Notes: generated from the sequence alone by a model not told the origin. 64,000 bases of DNA from Halorhabdus tiamatea SARL4B (GCF_000470655.1 NC_021921.1:744001-808000), one strand, 5' to 3'; shown: positions 1 to 8,784, numbered from the stretch's first letter. Translations and numbers: made by a program.

Positions 1-622
1 CGCCGTCGAGCCGACCGGGAACCTCCCCCGAACGGACGCCGACGCCGTCGTCTTCACGAGCAAGACCGGGGCCGAACTGGTCGCCGGCGAGTGGACCCCC
101 GGCGACGCGACGGTGTGTGCGATCGGTGAGCCGACGGCAGACGCACTTCGAGCGAACGGCACCGAAGTCGACGTCGTCCCCGAGACGTACTCCTCGACGG
201 GACTGGTCGAAACCCTCGGCGAGCGAGTCGACGGGTCGCGAGTCGAGGTCGCACGCAGCGACCACGGCAGCGACGTGTTGCTCGACGGGCTGGAGTCGGC
301 CGGCGCGTACGTCCACGAGACGGTGCTCTATCGACTCGTCCGACCCGAAAGAGCGGGCGAGTCCGTCGAACTCGCTGCCGATGGCGGCCTCGACGCCGCG
401 CTGTTCACATCGTCGTTAACTGTCGAACACTTCCTGGCGATCGCGACGGAACGGGGCCACCGGGAGAGAGTGCTCGACGGACTGGCCGACGCCGTCGTCG
501 GTGCGATCGGCGAACCGACGCGGGAGACCGCCAGCGACCACGGAATAGAGGTCGACGTCGTCCCCGAGACGGCCGACTTCGAGTCACTGGCCGCGGCAGT
601 CGTCGAACGGCTCGATCGGTAG
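1..622 (+). CDS. hemD: Uroporphyrinogen-III synthase, 3' part
   Basis: Cyclizes hydroxymethylbilane to uroporphyrinogen III in tetrapyrrole (haem, sirohaem, cobalamin) synthesis; cytosolic. The frame is open from base 2, so the start lies left of the window. The visible ~206 residues carry the duplicated HemD signature: VVFTSKTGAELV near the edge, then AIGEPTADALRANG with VVPETYSS, later repeated as ALFTSSLTVEHF and AIGEPTRETASDHG with VVPETADF, followed by the short helix that usually ends the protein. Roughly 40 N-terminal residues are missing. No stop or frameshift is seen. The family call is firm; operon partners lie outside the window. Confidence 0.9.
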   Translation, partial: AVEPTGNLPRTDADAVVFTSKTGAELVAGEWTPGDATVCAIGEPTADALRANGTEVDVVPETYSSTGLVETLGERVDGSRVEVARSDHGSDVLLDGLESAGAYVHETVLYRLVRPERAGESVELAADGGLDAALFTSSLTVEHFLAIATERGHRERVLDGLADAVVGAIGEPTRETASDHGIEVDVVPETADFESLAAAVVERLDR

Positions 623-1029
623 GTTCCCGAACTATCGCGAAGCCGTGGGAACAGGGCCGACCCCAACATTCATGTCTCGCGTGGCTACACGACCGGAAGT
701 ATACCAACGTCGTCATCGAGGTCGCAAACGAGTGTGACATCAACTACGACCACGACATCCTCCAGCCAGAGCGCATCACTGAACTGATCGATCGCGTCCG
801 GGAGACCGACCGCGACGGCCACCGCTACCCCGTCGGGACGAGTTTCTCGGGTGGCGTGGTCCCGACGGACGACGTGATCGACGCGTCGGATCTCGTGCTC
901 CTCCACGGCAACAGCGTCGACGATCCCGAGCGAATCCGGGGGATGGTCGCCGAAGTTAGGTCGTCACCGGCCTACGAACCGATGCCGATCGTCTTCAACG
1001 AGGACGATCACTTCCGTTTTGGCTCCGAG

Positions 1030-2091
1030 GAGCGTGTCATAGAAATATTCTCAGGGAAGGCAGCAGGGTGTTGGAACTGTGTCTACGAGCGCCAGCACCC
1101 TGCAAGACGTAACTTCGGTAGACGACTTCTTGAATGCGGCGGCTACCGAGACAGTACCGCTGTTCGAGCATCTTGAGTTCGAGTTTCTGCTGGAGTATGA
1201 CGTGTTCGCCCCCTCGAAGCGGGGGCGAACACGAGTGCATCAGCCACCAGACCTCTTTCGCGGCTTTCTGCACTGCTACTACAAGGATGTCTACGGGACA
1301 CGCCCGGTTGCACGAGAACTTCAGCACGGCCTCGTCTGGTACTATTGCGGACTCGACAAACCGCCATCAAGAGACACGGTTGATCGCTTTCTCACTGATC
1401 TCGAACACGTTATCGACGATGTCTTCGACAGTCTCGTCGAGCAGGCCGCCGCCCGCGGCCTGCTCGACTCCACGTACTCTATCGATTCGACACACGTTGA
1501 AGCGATTCAATACAACGATGCAGCGTCATGGAACTACGATCCAACGGCTGAGGAGTACTACTACGGCTTCGGCTGTACGATCGTCTCGACCGGCGCAAAG
1601 ATCCCGATAGCAGCGGAGTTCACACAGGCCAAACAAGCAAACAAAGAGACGGCGATGCGCGTCACCCGTGACGCGCTCGCCGTCGATACACCGATCTGGA
1701 TGCTTGGAGACAGCGCCTACGACATCCTCGATTGGCACGACCTCCTGCTGGCCGCAGGGGTCGTGCCAATCGCTCCGTACAATCCGCGAAACACCGACGA
1801 CCCGAAAGACATCAAGTACAGAGTCGAAGACCGCATCAAGAAACATAGCGAGGACATCCGGCTGAAACAGTCCATCCTAGATGAGACGTACAACGACCGG
1901 ACAGGAGTCGAACGAACCAACGATGCAGTCAAGGACTGCGGCCTCGGGCACGTCTGCGCCCGAGGCCGCGTCCACGCACGAACAGAAGTATTTCTTGCGC
2001 TGTGTCTCCGGATCGTCGTCGCCATCACCAACTACGAGCGAGGAAACGGACCGGGCTGTGAGAAGTTATGAGATGGATTCTATGACACGCT
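1030..2091 (+). mobile_element. IS5-type insertion sequence, ISH11-like
   Basis: A 1062-bp element bounded by 14-bp perfect inverted repeats (1031-1044, AGCGTGTCATAGAA, against 2078-2091) and flanked by a 7-bp direct repeat CTCCGAG at 1023-1029 and 2092-2098. It contains one full-length transposase. The size, about 330-residue transposase and 7-bp duplication resemble what I recall of haloarchaeal ISH11; that match is from memory. The ends are intact and the duplication perfect, which suggests a recent insertion. Confidence 0.9.
1079..2071 (+). CDS. DDE transposase of the insertion sequence (IS4/IS5 type)
   Basis: 330-residue transposase catalysing cut-and-paste movement of the surrounding element. 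Catalytic DDE candidates are D136 (YSIDSTHVEA), D211 (MLGDSAYD) and E278 (DRTGVERTND), the order expected for a DDE_Tnp_1 fold. An N-terminal region with HCYYKDVYGTRPVAREL and GLDKPPSRDTVDRFL is typical of haloarchaeal members. The start is GTG, 49 bp inside the left end. No frameshift or stop, so it is probably functional. Codon use is less GC-biased than in neighbouring genes. Confidence 0.92.
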   Translation: MSTSASTLQDVTSVDDFLNAAATETVPLFEHLEFEFLLEYDVFAPSKRGRTRVHQPPDLFRGFLHCYYKDVYGTRPVARELQHGLVWYYCGLDKPPSRDTVDRFLTDLEHVIDDVFDSLVEQAAARGLLDSTYSIDSTHVEAIQYNDAASWNYDPTAEEYYYGFGCTIVSTGAKIPIAAEFTQAKQANKETAMRVTRDALAVDTPIWMLGDSAYDILDWHDLLLAAGVVPIAPYNPRNTDDPKDIKYRVEDRIKKHSEDIRLKQSILDETYNDRTGVERTNDAVKDCGLGHVCARGRVHARTEVFLALCLRIVVAITNYERGNGPGCEKL

Positions 2092-2348
2092 CTCCGAGAG
2101 CAACATGGTGGCCGCCCTCGAATCGGGGGCCTCCTGGGGGTACTTCGACCCCGGCGAGAACGACTACTGGCACGGCTACCAGTCACCGCCGGTCCGGTGG
2201 GACCCCAACACCGCCCGCAAGCGCGCCTTCTTCGCGTATCTCGACGGCGTGACCGACCCCGAGGGAGGGTATCCCCACGACTGACGACGCTGCCACGGCC
2301 AGCCACAATCACTATAGCGAAATACAGTTTATTCGTCCGATCCGGACG

Positions 2349-2356
2349 TTTTTATC
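2349..2356 (+). promoter_or_regulatory. Box A (TATA) of the DHH exonuclease gene
   Basis: TTTTTATC is centred about 28 nt before the ATG at 2380, the spacing of leaderless haloarchaeal transcripts. It decides the start codon of that gene. Confidence 0.6.
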
Positions 2357-2379
2357 GCTGTCCGAACCAAGCAATAGCG

Positions 2380-3789
2380 ATGGCACCCGTGCCGAAACTC
2401 GCCGATCGAGCCGCGGAGTGTGCCGAGCGCCTTCGAGCGGCCGAGGAGGTGCTCCTGGCCTCGCACATCGACGCCGACGGGTTGACGAGTGCCGGGATCG
2501 CCGCGACGGCCCTCGAACGCGCGGGGATTCCGACGACGACCGTCTTCAAGAACCAGCTCGACGACGAGGAGATCGCCTCGATCGCGGCGCGAGACGTCCA
2601 GACCGTGTTGTTCACCGACTTCGGCAGTGGCCAACTCGACGCGATCACGAAGCACGAACAGCGGGGTGACTTCGAGCCGATCGTGGTGGATCACCACCAG
2701 CCGGCCGACGCCGAGACGCGCTATCACCTCAATCCGCTACTCGAAGGGATCGACGGCGCGTCCGAGCTCTCGGGGGCTGGGGCTAGTTATCTACTCGCAC
2801 GCGCGTTGGAAGGTGACGAACAGGACAATCGGGACCTCGCGGCGCTCGCCGTGGTCGGTGCCGTCGGGGACATGCAGGCAGTCGGCGGTGAACTCGTCGG
2901 CGCGAACCGGGCGATAGTCGCGGACGGCATGGACGCGGGCGTGCTCGAAGAGGCGACCGACCTTGCCCTGTACGGCAAACAGACCCGGCCGCTGCCGAAA
3001 CTCCTCGAATACGCGGATCAACCCCAGATTCCCGGGGTTTCAGGCGACGAAGCCGGCGCGATCGACTTCCTGGAATCGCTCGGGATCGAACTCGAAACGG
3101 AAGGCGAGTGGCGTCGATGGGTCGATCTCGCCGCCGCAGAGCGCCAGACAGTCGTCAGCGGGCTCGTCCAGCGCGGTGTCGAACGTGGCGTCCCGGCCGA
3201 CCGGATCGAGTCGCTCGTCGGCACGACCTACACACTCTCAGCAGAGACGCAGGGCACGGAACTCCGGGACGCGAGCGAGTTCTCGACGCTGCTCAACGCG
3301 ACAGCGCGGTACGAACGGGCCGACGTGGGTCTCGCCGTCTGTCTCGGCGATCGCGAGGAGGCCTTAGAACGCGCCCGTCGATTGCTCGCGAACCACCGAC
3401 GGAATCTTTCGGAGGGCCTCGAATATGTCCGGGAAAATGGCGTCGAGTCGGGCGAGCACGTCCAGTGGTTCGATGCCGACGACGCCATCCGGGAGACGAT
3501 CGTCGGGATCGTGGCCGGGATGGCGCTCGGCCTCCCCGGGGTTGAGCGCGACCGACCGATCGTCGCCTTCGCCCGGAAGTCCGAGGACGAGCGAAAGGTC
3601 TCAGCTCGTGGGACCGCCACGCTCGTCCGCCAGGGGCTGGATCTCTCGAGTGCGATCCACGCGGCCAGTGTCGCTGTCGGTGGTGACGGCGGCGGCCACG
3701 ATATCGCTGCGGGCGCGACGATCCCGACGGATCGCCGAGAGGAGTTCATCGACCGGCTCGAGAGCGCTATCACCGAGCAACTGACCTGA
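2380..3789 (+). CDS. DHH-family single-strand exonuclease, RecJ-like
   Basis: 469-residue DHH/DHHA1 phosphoesterase of the archaeal RecJ-like group, implicated in DNA repair and replication with GINS/MCM partners. Motif I is SHIDADGLTS (about residue 28), the DHH triplet is in IVVDHHQPAD (about 108), and the C-terminal DHHA1 substrate loop GGDGGGHDIAAGAT is near 440. The ATG at 2380 is preferred over upstream in-frame starts because a box A (TTTTTATC, 2349-2356) lies about 27 nt upstream, giving a leaderless transcript. Haloarchaea carry several RecJ paralogues and I cannot say which one this is. Confidence 0.85.
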   Translation: MAPVPKLADRAAECAERLRAAEEVLLASHIDADGLTSAGIAATALERAGIPTTTVFKNQLDDEEIASIAARDVQTVLFTDFGSGQLDAITKHEQRGDFEPIVVDHHQPADAETRYHLNPLLEGIDGASELSGAGASYLLARALEGDEQDNRDLAALAVVGAVGDMQAVGGELVGANRAIVADGMDAGVLEEATDLALYGKQTRPLPKLLEYADQPQIPGVSGDEAGAIDFLESLGIELETEGEWRRWVDLAAAERQTVVSGLVQRGVERGVPADRIESLVGTTYTLSAETQGTELRDASEFSTLLNATARYERADVGLAVCLGDREEALERARRLLANHRRNLSEGLEYVRENGVESGEHVQWFDADDAIRETIVGIVAGMALGLPGVERDRPIVAFARKSEDERKVSARGTATLVRQGLDLSSAIHAASVAVGGDGGGHDIAAGATIPTDRREEFIDRLESAITEQLT

Positions 3790-3954
3790 GATCCTTGGAC
3801 AGCGATGGATAATCCGCCAGTGAGCTGTCTGTCTGCCACAACATAAATCACATTACGCTATATCAAATACTGTGAGTCCCTGGCGCTGCGAACGGGGTAG
3901 CTGCGGACAAAGCAACGCTGTGAGTGTGGTTCGGCGATTCCGAAAGGAAAGCGG

Positions 3955-3961
3955 CATAAAT
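3955..3961 (+). promoter_or_regulatory. Box A and BRE of the cysK leader transcript
   Basis: CATAAAT with an adenine-rich BRE-like stretch just upstream (3941-3950). The centre is 25 nt before the ATG at 3983 and about 234 nt before cysK, so cysK would have an unusually long 5' region for a haloarchaeon. Confidence 0.5.
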
Positions 3962-3982
3962 GGCTGACTCGTTTCTACCAGT

Positions 3983-4135
3983 ATGGGTCGAACCCATCCG
4001 ATCCCCCACGCGAGACGAGCACAGCGTGGACGGGATCAAACGACGCCACCCCGCCGAAAGCGGCGGGCTCGACAGGCACGGGTTCACGATCGACGCTCCT
4101 TCTCACCGTCTCTCGGCTGTTGTCGCTGTTGGTGA
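3983..4135 (+). CDS. Possible leader peptide ending in CCRCW upstream of cysK
   Basis: A 50-codon ORF in the 402-bp gap before cysK. Its last residues are SLGCCRCW: three Cys codons (4118-4123, 4127-4129) directly before the TGA. Box A CATAAAT (3955-3961), preceded by purine-rich CGAAAGGAAA, lies 25 nt before the ATG, so a leaderless transcript would start on this ORF. An internal hairpin of 7 perfect pairs (4050-4067, loop AAAG) lies upstream of the Cys codons, and CTCACC/GGTGAG (4102-4107, 4131-4136) brackets them. The remainder is Arg-rich and not obviously protein-like. The position suggests cysteine-sensing attenuation of the cysK operon; this is inference. Confidence 0.4.
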   Translation: MGRTHPIPHARRAQRGRDQTTPPRRKRRARQARVHDRRSFSPSLGCCRCW

Positions 4136-4191
4136 GTCCGATCCGCGGCGGTTCGCACCGGTGACGAACGATTCGAACACAGCCCAGAGAC

Positions 4192-5175
4192 ATGACGACA
4201 CATCACGAACCTGCGACGTCCGTACTCGAAACGATCGGCCGAACACCCCTCGTCGAACTCGATCGCGTCGACGGGGTGGAGCGATACGCGAAGTTGGAGA
4301 CGTTCAACCCCGGCGGCAGCGTCAAAGATCGGATCGGCAAGCACATCGTCGAACAGTTGCTGGAACGCGGGTCGGTGCCGCCCGGCGGGACGATCGTCGA
4401 GCCGACGGCCGGCAACACCGGCATCGGCATGGCGATCGCGGCCAGCCAGTACGACCTAGATGCGATCTTCGTCGTTCCGGCGGGATTCAGTCCGGAGAAG
4501 GAACGACTGATGTCGGCCCTCGGCGGCGAGATCGTGCACGTCCCTGGCGAGGACGGGATGGACGGCGCGATCGAGCGCGCACACGAGATCGCAGCAGAAG
4601 ACGAGGACGCCATCGTCCCCCAGCAGTTTGCGACGCCGCTGAACGTCGAAGCACACTATCGAACGACCGGGCCGGAAATCGTCGAGGCCCTCGACGGGGA
4701 GATTGGAGCAATCGTCGTCGGCGTCGGCTCCGGCGGAACGCTGACGGGGATCACCCGGACGGTCCGCGAGGCGGTCCCGGGTGTCCACGTCGTCGCCGTT
4801 GAACCGGAAGGGTCGACGTTCGGGACGCTGCTCGGAAAGTCGCGTGAAGAGGGGCCCTACAAGACGGAAGGGATCGGCACCCACGACCCCGAAGTCACGG
4901 AGTTGCTGGAACCCGCCGAGATCGACGACTTCGTGACGGTCAGCGACCGTGAGACCCACGCCGAAGTACAACGTCTCGCCGCCGAAGAGGGTCATCTCGT
5001 CGGGTCGAGTTCCGGCGCAGCGAGTGTGGCTACCCGACGGGTAGCCGCGGAGATCGCTCGCGACGAACGCGACGCGCCCCACGACACCGTCGTGACGGTG
5101 TTCCCAGACGGGAGCGAACGGTATCTCTCGAAGAACATCTACGGCGCGTTCGACGAGTGGGAGGGAAAGAAATGA
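4192..5175 (+). CDS. cysK: Cysteine synthase / cystathionine beta-synthase-like PLP enzyme
   Basis: 327-residue fold-type II PLP enzyme. K45 in NPGGSVKDRIG is the Schiff-base lysine, TAGNTGIG (72-79) the substrate loop, GSGGTLTG the phosphate-binding loop, and GSSSGAA the C-terminal serine motif. Family members join O-acetylserine (or O-phosphoserine) with sulfide, or serine with homocysteine. Its stop overlaps the start of a cystathionine gamma-lyase-like gene (ATGA at 5172-5175), so the pair may run reverse transsulfuration, with this protein acting as cystathionine beta-synthase. No CBS domains are present. Likely transcribed with the short leader ORF upstream. Confidence 0.88.
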   Translation: MTTHHEPATSVLETIGRTPLVELDRVDGVERYAKLETFNPGGSVKDRIGKHIVEQLLERGSVPPGGTIVEPTAGNTGIGMAIAASQYDLDAIFVVPAGFSPEKERLMSALGGEIVHVPGEDGMDGAIERAHEIAAEDEDAIVPQQFATPLNVEAHYRTTGPEIVEALDGEIGAIVVGVGSGGTLTGITRTVREAVPGVHVVAVEPEGSTFGTLLGKSREEGPYKTEGIGTHDPEVTELLEPAEIDDFVTVSDRETHAEVQRLAAEEGHLVGSSSGAASVATRRVAAEIARDERDAPHDTVVTVFPDGSERYLSKNIYGAFDEWEGKK

Positions 5176-6356
5176 ACGACGAGCGTGACGGCGAAGCCGA
5201 CAGTGGCACCTTCGAGACGCGGGCGATCCACGCCGGCTGGGAGCCAGATGCGGAGACCGGGGCCATCATGCCGCCGATCTACGCCTCCTCGACGTTCGCC
5301 CAGGACGCCCCCGGCGAGCACCGCGGCTACGAGTACTCCCGGACGGGTAATCCGACCCGGACAGCACTCGAGGATAACCTCGCCAACCTCGAAGGTGGGT
5401 CTCACGGGCGGGCCTTCGCTAGCGGGATGGCTGCGATCAACACCGTCCTGAACCTGCTTTCAGCCGGCGATCACGTCGTCGTGGGCCAGGACGTCTACGG
5501 CGGGACCCACCGACTGTTTACCCAGGTCTACGAGGACTACGATCTCCGGTTCTCGTTCGTCGACGCGACCGACCCCGACGAGTTGCAGACGGCGATGACA
5601 CCCCGGACTGCGCTCGTCTGGATCGAGACCCCGACGAACCCCCTCATGCGGGTGCTAGACATCGAGTCTGTCGCGCGCGTCGCTCACGACCACGACGCGC
5701 TGCTTTCCGTCGACAACACGTTCGCGACGCCGTATCTCCAGCGCCCGATCGAGTACGGGGCCGACATCGTGGCCCACTCGCTGACGAAGTATCTCGGCGG
5801 TCACTCCGACGTCGTCGGCGGGGCCCTGGTCACGGACGATCCCGACCTGGACGAGCGACTGGGCTTCTATCAGAACAGCGTCGGGGCGACGCCCGATCCC
5901 TTCGCGTGTTTCCTCGTCCTGCGGGGCATCAAGACACTCCCGGTCAGGATGGACCGTCACTCCGCGACCGCCCGTGAATTGGCGTCCTGGCTTGCCGATC
6001 ATCCGGCCGTCGAGACGGTTCACTATCCCGGTCTGTCGTCACATCCACACCACGACGTGGCGACCCGGCAGATGGACGACTACGGCGGCATGGTGAGTTT
6101 CGAGCTCGACGCCTCGCTGGAAGCGGTCGAGACGTTCGTCTCGAAGACGGATGTATTCACGCTAGCCGAGAGTCTGGGCGGGGTCGAAAGCCTGCTCGAA
6201 CACCCGGCGTCGATGACCCACGCTGCGGTGCCCGCCGACGAACGACGCGAGAACGGCATCACGGACGGCCTCGTTCGACTCAGCGTCGGTCTGGAAGGTG
6301 TCGAGGACCTCCGAAACGATCTGGCGCAGGCACTCTCGGTCGCGATCGATCGATAG
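5172..6356 (+). CDS. Cystathionine gamma-lyase / gamma-synthase family PLP enzyme
   Basis: 394-residue Cys/Met-metabolism PLP enzyme. The Schiff-base lysine is K206 in AHSLTKYLGGHSDVVGG; YEYSRTGNPT (53-62) is the phosphate/PLP-binding motif from the partner subunit, and WIETPTNP and SVDNTFATPYLQ are family signatures. The start at 5172 (MNDERD) is chosen over the in-frame ATG at 5157 because it overlaps the cysK stop as ATGA, suggesting translational coupling. Cleavage of cystathionine to cysteine fits the pairing with the upstream enzyme; synthase or methionine gamma-lyase activity cannot be excluded from sequence. Confidence 0.88.
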   Translation: MNDERDGEADSGTFETRAIHAGWEPDAETGAIMPPIYASSTFAQDAPGEHRGYEYSRTGNPTRTALEDNLANLEGGSHGRAFASGMAAINTVLNLLSAGDHVVVGQDVYGGTHRLFTQVYEDYDLRFSFVDATDPDELQTAMTPRTALVWIETPTNPLMRVLDIESVARVAHDHDALLSVDNTFATPYLQRPIEYGADIVAHSLTKYLGGHSDVVGGALVTDDPDLDERLGFYQNSVGATPDPFACFLVLRGIKTLPVRMDRHSATARELASWLADHPAVETVHYPGLSSHPHHDVATRQMDDYGGMVSFELDASLEAVETFVSKTDVFTLAESLGGVESLLEHPASMTHAAVPADERRENGITDGLVRLSVGLEGVEDLRNDLAQALSVAIDR

Positions 6357-6398
6357 CGCACGCAGGATCAAAGTCCGTGGGCGGACGACCGGCCGTCT

Positions 6399-7445
6399 TC
6401 ACTCGACTACCAGGGAGTACGGTTTCCGGGCGATCGTCGCCCGGAGATCGCCCAGTGCGTCGACGCCAGTATCGCCGGCCGCGGTCATCACCGCAAAGAC
6501 CTCCTCGCGATCCACTTTGACCCCTGATTCAGTGAGCGCGTCTCGGGGTCGATTGTCGAGTTCACGGAGCGTCCCGACGCTCAACAGATACGGCACCGAC
6601 CAGGCCGAAAGCGTATTTCCGTGAGAGAGCGGCATCGTTTCGAGATACGACTGGGCGTCGTCGAGAAACGATCGGGCTCGCGTGGCCGTGCGCTGGACGA
6701 CCCAGGCGACCGATTCGCGGTTGCGCTCGGCCAGGACGTGTTCCTGCTCGACGCCCGCCTCGGCCAGCCAGGTCGCCGGCAGATAGACGTTGTTCTCCTC
6801 GTGGTAGTCGGCGTGGACGTCCTTGGCGATGTTGACGAGCTGTAGAAGTCGGGCAAACGAGCCAGCCGTGTCGTAGAGTTCCTCGGTCCGGTCGGGGGAG
6901 ACCCCATTGGGGGTGAGTAGATTCGTAATCAGCGTTCCGACCGTTCCGGCGGCGTAGTGACAGTACTCCTCGAGTTCCGGGTAGTCCTCGATCCGGAGGC
7001 CACCGGCCTTGGCGTGTCGTGAGAGGAAGTCGGCCATCCCATCGACCATCTCACGGACGGGTGGAACGATCGCCGCCCTGGCGTCCGCCGGTTGTTCGGC
7101 GAACGTGGCCCAGACGGTCGGCGCACGCGCGACAACCGTCCAGTCGTCCGAGCGCGGAGGGGCCGGAAGCCACGGATCGACTGCGGCACGGAAGTCCCGC
7201 ATCGTCGTCGGACTGTCAGGGTCGACCGCGGCGTCGTAGGTGATCAGCAACGAGACCTGCTCGTCCGGTGGAATGTGGCTGGCGTCCTCGACGGTGTCTG
7301 CGATCCGACAGAGAAGATAGCCCAACCCGATCTGGGACGCCATCGGTTCCTCGAGGGCCTCGACGGTCAGGGCGAACGTACGCGATACCCCCTGGACGGC
7401 CTCGTAACACCACTCGGCGTCGGGGGGCGGGCGTCCGGAATCCAT
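6399..7445 (-). CDS. Squalene/phytoene synthase family protein, squalene-synthase type
   Basis: 348-residue head-to-head prenyl synthase. The first Asp-rich motif is YLLCRIADTVED and the second LVNIAKDVHADY, followed by NNVYLP, as in enzymes that condense two farnesyl-PP to squalene; phytoene synthases share the fold. Squalene feeds the neutral lipids and menaquinone-associated isoprenoids of haloarchaeal membranes. The ATG at 7445 is preferred to the in-frame TTG at 7454. It converges with the transsulfuration operon (42-bp gap). No transmembrane tail is seen, unlike eukaryotic squalene synthase. Confidence 0.82.
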   Translation of the reverse strand: MDSGRPPPDAEWCYEAVQGVSRTFALTVEALEEPMASQIGLGYLLCRIADTVEDASHIPPDEQVSLLITYDAAVDPDSPTTMRDFRAAVDPWLPAPPRSDDWTVVARAPTVWATFAEQPADARAAIVPPVREMVDGMADFLSRHAKAGGLRIEDYPELEEYCHYAAGTVGTLITNLLTPNGVSPDRTEELYDTAGSFARLLQLVNIAKDVHADYHEENNVYLPATWLAEAGVEQEHVLAERNRESVAWVVQRTATRARSFLDDAQSYLETMPLSHGNTLSAWSVPYLLSVGTLRELDNRPRDALTESGVKVDREEVFAVMTAAGDTGVDALGDLRATIARKPYSLVVE

Positions 7446-7544
7446 TGAGATCAACGATTTCGCGTAGGTCCCCCGGGGGCAAAAATCCGTGCCCCGCGAG
7501 ACACAATCACTAAGTGTTCGATTGGAGTGGGTAGGACCGACCAG

Positions 7545-8183
7545 ATGCCCCTGCTCATCGACATCAGGAAGTTGCGGGTCATCAACCAGCTCATCAAGGC
7601 CGGCGCGGGCAACGCCGCCACCTCTCTGGGAGAACTCGCCGGCGTCGAATCGACCGTCGAGATCAAGAGCCTGGCGTTCGTCGAACCGCCGGACATCGCC
7701 CGTGAGATCGGCACGGACCCGATCTACAGCGCGAGTATAAGGCTCAACGAGCCCCCCTACGGCGTGTTTTTGCTCACGTTCTACGAGGAGACCGCCCGCG
7801 AGATGGCCGAGTTGCTGACCGGGACGACGGTCGAGTCGGAGTTCAACCAGCTCCAGAAGAGCGCGCTCCAGGAGGTCTGTAACATCCTCACCTCCGGGTT
7901 CATCGACGGGATCGCCAACACGCTCGGAACGACTATCGACATGGGGACGCCGACGCTCCGATTCGCCGACGGCGAGGAGATCGCCGAAGATGCCCTCTCA
8001 CACGTCCGGGTGGACTCGCTGTCGATCGTCCTCGACAGTCTCGTGGACGTGACCGATCGGGACGCGGCGTTCAAGGTCCGACTGTTCTTGATCCCTGACC
8101 CAGGATCGTTCGTCAACCTGCTGGACCAGCTCGACCTCGGCGAGATCGACGAGTCGGATACCGAAGCGGACCCTGTGTTTTGA
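7545..8183 (+). CDS. cheC: CheC-family phosphatase, orphan copy
   Basis: 212-residue single-domain CheC/CheX-type protein. FNQLQKSALQEVCNILTSGFIDGIAN carries the E-x-x-N signature once, so one potential CheY-P phosphatase site is expected; in haloarchaea, CheC proteins work with CheD and CheY to set archaellar switching. The ATG at 7545 is preferred over the GTG at 7527. It stands alone, about 1.7 kb before the cheF gene that opens the motility island, separated from it by a membrane protein gene and rps6e. Confidence 0.82.
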   Translation: MPLLIDIRKLRVINQLIKAGAGNAATSLGELAGVESTVEIKSLAFVEPPDIAREIGTDPIYSASIRLNEPPYGVFLLTFYEETAREMAELLTGTTVESEFNQLQKSALQEVCNILTSGFIDGIANTLGTTIDMGTPTLRFADGEEIAEDALSHVRVDSLSIVLDSLVDVTDRDAAFKVRLFLIPDPGSFVNLLDQLDLGEIDESDTEADPVF

Positions 8184-8246
8184 TCGGAGTCGAGTGCCGC
8201 TACCGCTTCCCGTGTTTTGATGAGGATCGGAACCATTGGCCCGGCT

Positions 8247-8696
8247 ATGACACTCGCAGACGTGGTCGTGGCCGGATTGCACCTGCTGTTCGCCGCCGTG
8301 TGGGGCGGAAGCGTCGTCTTCATGGCGATTGCCGTCCTGCCGGCAGCCAGAGAGGGGCTCCTCGACAGCGAACCGCTCGCCGAGTTGACGAAACAGTTCA
8401 AGCGCATCGCCCGCGCGGGCGCAGTGGTGACCCTGTTGACCGGTGGTCACCAGGCGGCCAACGGCTACATGGACTCCCTGTTCAGTTCCACGCGGGGCCA
8501 CCTCGTCCTGGGGATGGTCGCGCTGTGGCTCGCACTCGCAGCCCTCTCTGAGATCGGTGCGGCACGGCTGACCGACGGGACGAACGAGCGGAAGGTCCGG
8601 ACGCCTGCTGCCGACGCGCGGCCGTTCTTCCTGGCGGCGTCGGTGGTCGCAGTGGCACTGTTCGTCGACGCTGGCGCGCTGGCAGCCCCCTGGTAG
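8247..8696 (+). CDS. Small multi-pass membrane protein (CopD-like)
   Basis: 149 residues with about four membrane segments: residues 1-28 (VVVAGLHLLFAAVWGGSVVF), about 55-70, about 85-105 and about 125-145. The histidine and GG-rich first helix resembles CopD/DUF2269-type membrane proteins of haloarchaea, but there is no clear metal motif and no function can be assigned. An alternative start is the ATG at 8220, 9 codons upstream. A hairpin followed by six T lies about 30 bp after the stop. Confidence 0.6.
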   Translation: MTLADVVVAGLHLLFAAVWGGSVVFMAIAVLPAAREGLLDSEPLAELTKQFKRIARAGAVVTLLTGGHQAANGYMDSLFSSTRGHLVLGMVALWLALAALSEIGAARLTDGTNERKVRTPAADARPFFLAASVVAVALFVDAGALAAPW

Positions 8697-8727
8697 CTGG
8701 CTTCCAGCGAGATCCGACGAGGCGAAC

Positions 8728-8761
8728 GCCCGAAAACCGCGGCGTTCCGACGGGCTTTTTT
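8728..8761 (+). terminator. Hairpin with T-run, merging into the rps6e box A
   Basis: GCCCG (8728-8732) pairs with CGGGC (8751-8755) and is followed by TTTTTT (8756-8761). It ends the membrane-protein transcript; the same T-run plus AG is centred about 26 nt before the rps6e ATG (8785) and can serve as its box A. Confidence 0.5.
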
Positions 8762-8784
8762 AGCACGGCCGGTTTGACTTGAGT

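Larger units (their letters stand above)
673..2284 (+). pseudogene. 5'-truncated glycoside hydrolase-like gene split by an insertion sequence
   Basis: Two gene pieces (673-1029 and 2092-2284) join in one frame when the insertion sequence and one copy of its 7-bp target duplication are removed: ...HFRFGSE meets SNMVAALESG with no stop, ending at 2282-2284. The joined ~180 residues look like the C-terminal half of a clan GH-A TIM barrel: VVIEVANECD (acid/base-like Glu after Asn, codon 730-732) and PIVFNEDD (nucleophile-like Glu, codon 1000-1002). No plausible start or N-terminal half exists between hemD and base 673, so the gene was probably truncated as well as interrupted. The exact GH family is not recognised. 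Confidence 0.7.

Noticed and set aside
3960-4802. Long plus-strand frame of 280 codons overlapping the start of cysK
   Set aside because: Arg-rich shadow of the cysK codon pattern; no family features and it overlaps a certain gene in another frame.
8171-8225. GTGTTTTGAT repeated at the end of the orphan cheC and 38 bp later
   Set aside because: Only about 10 bp and compatible with chance; not counted among the gene-end repeats.
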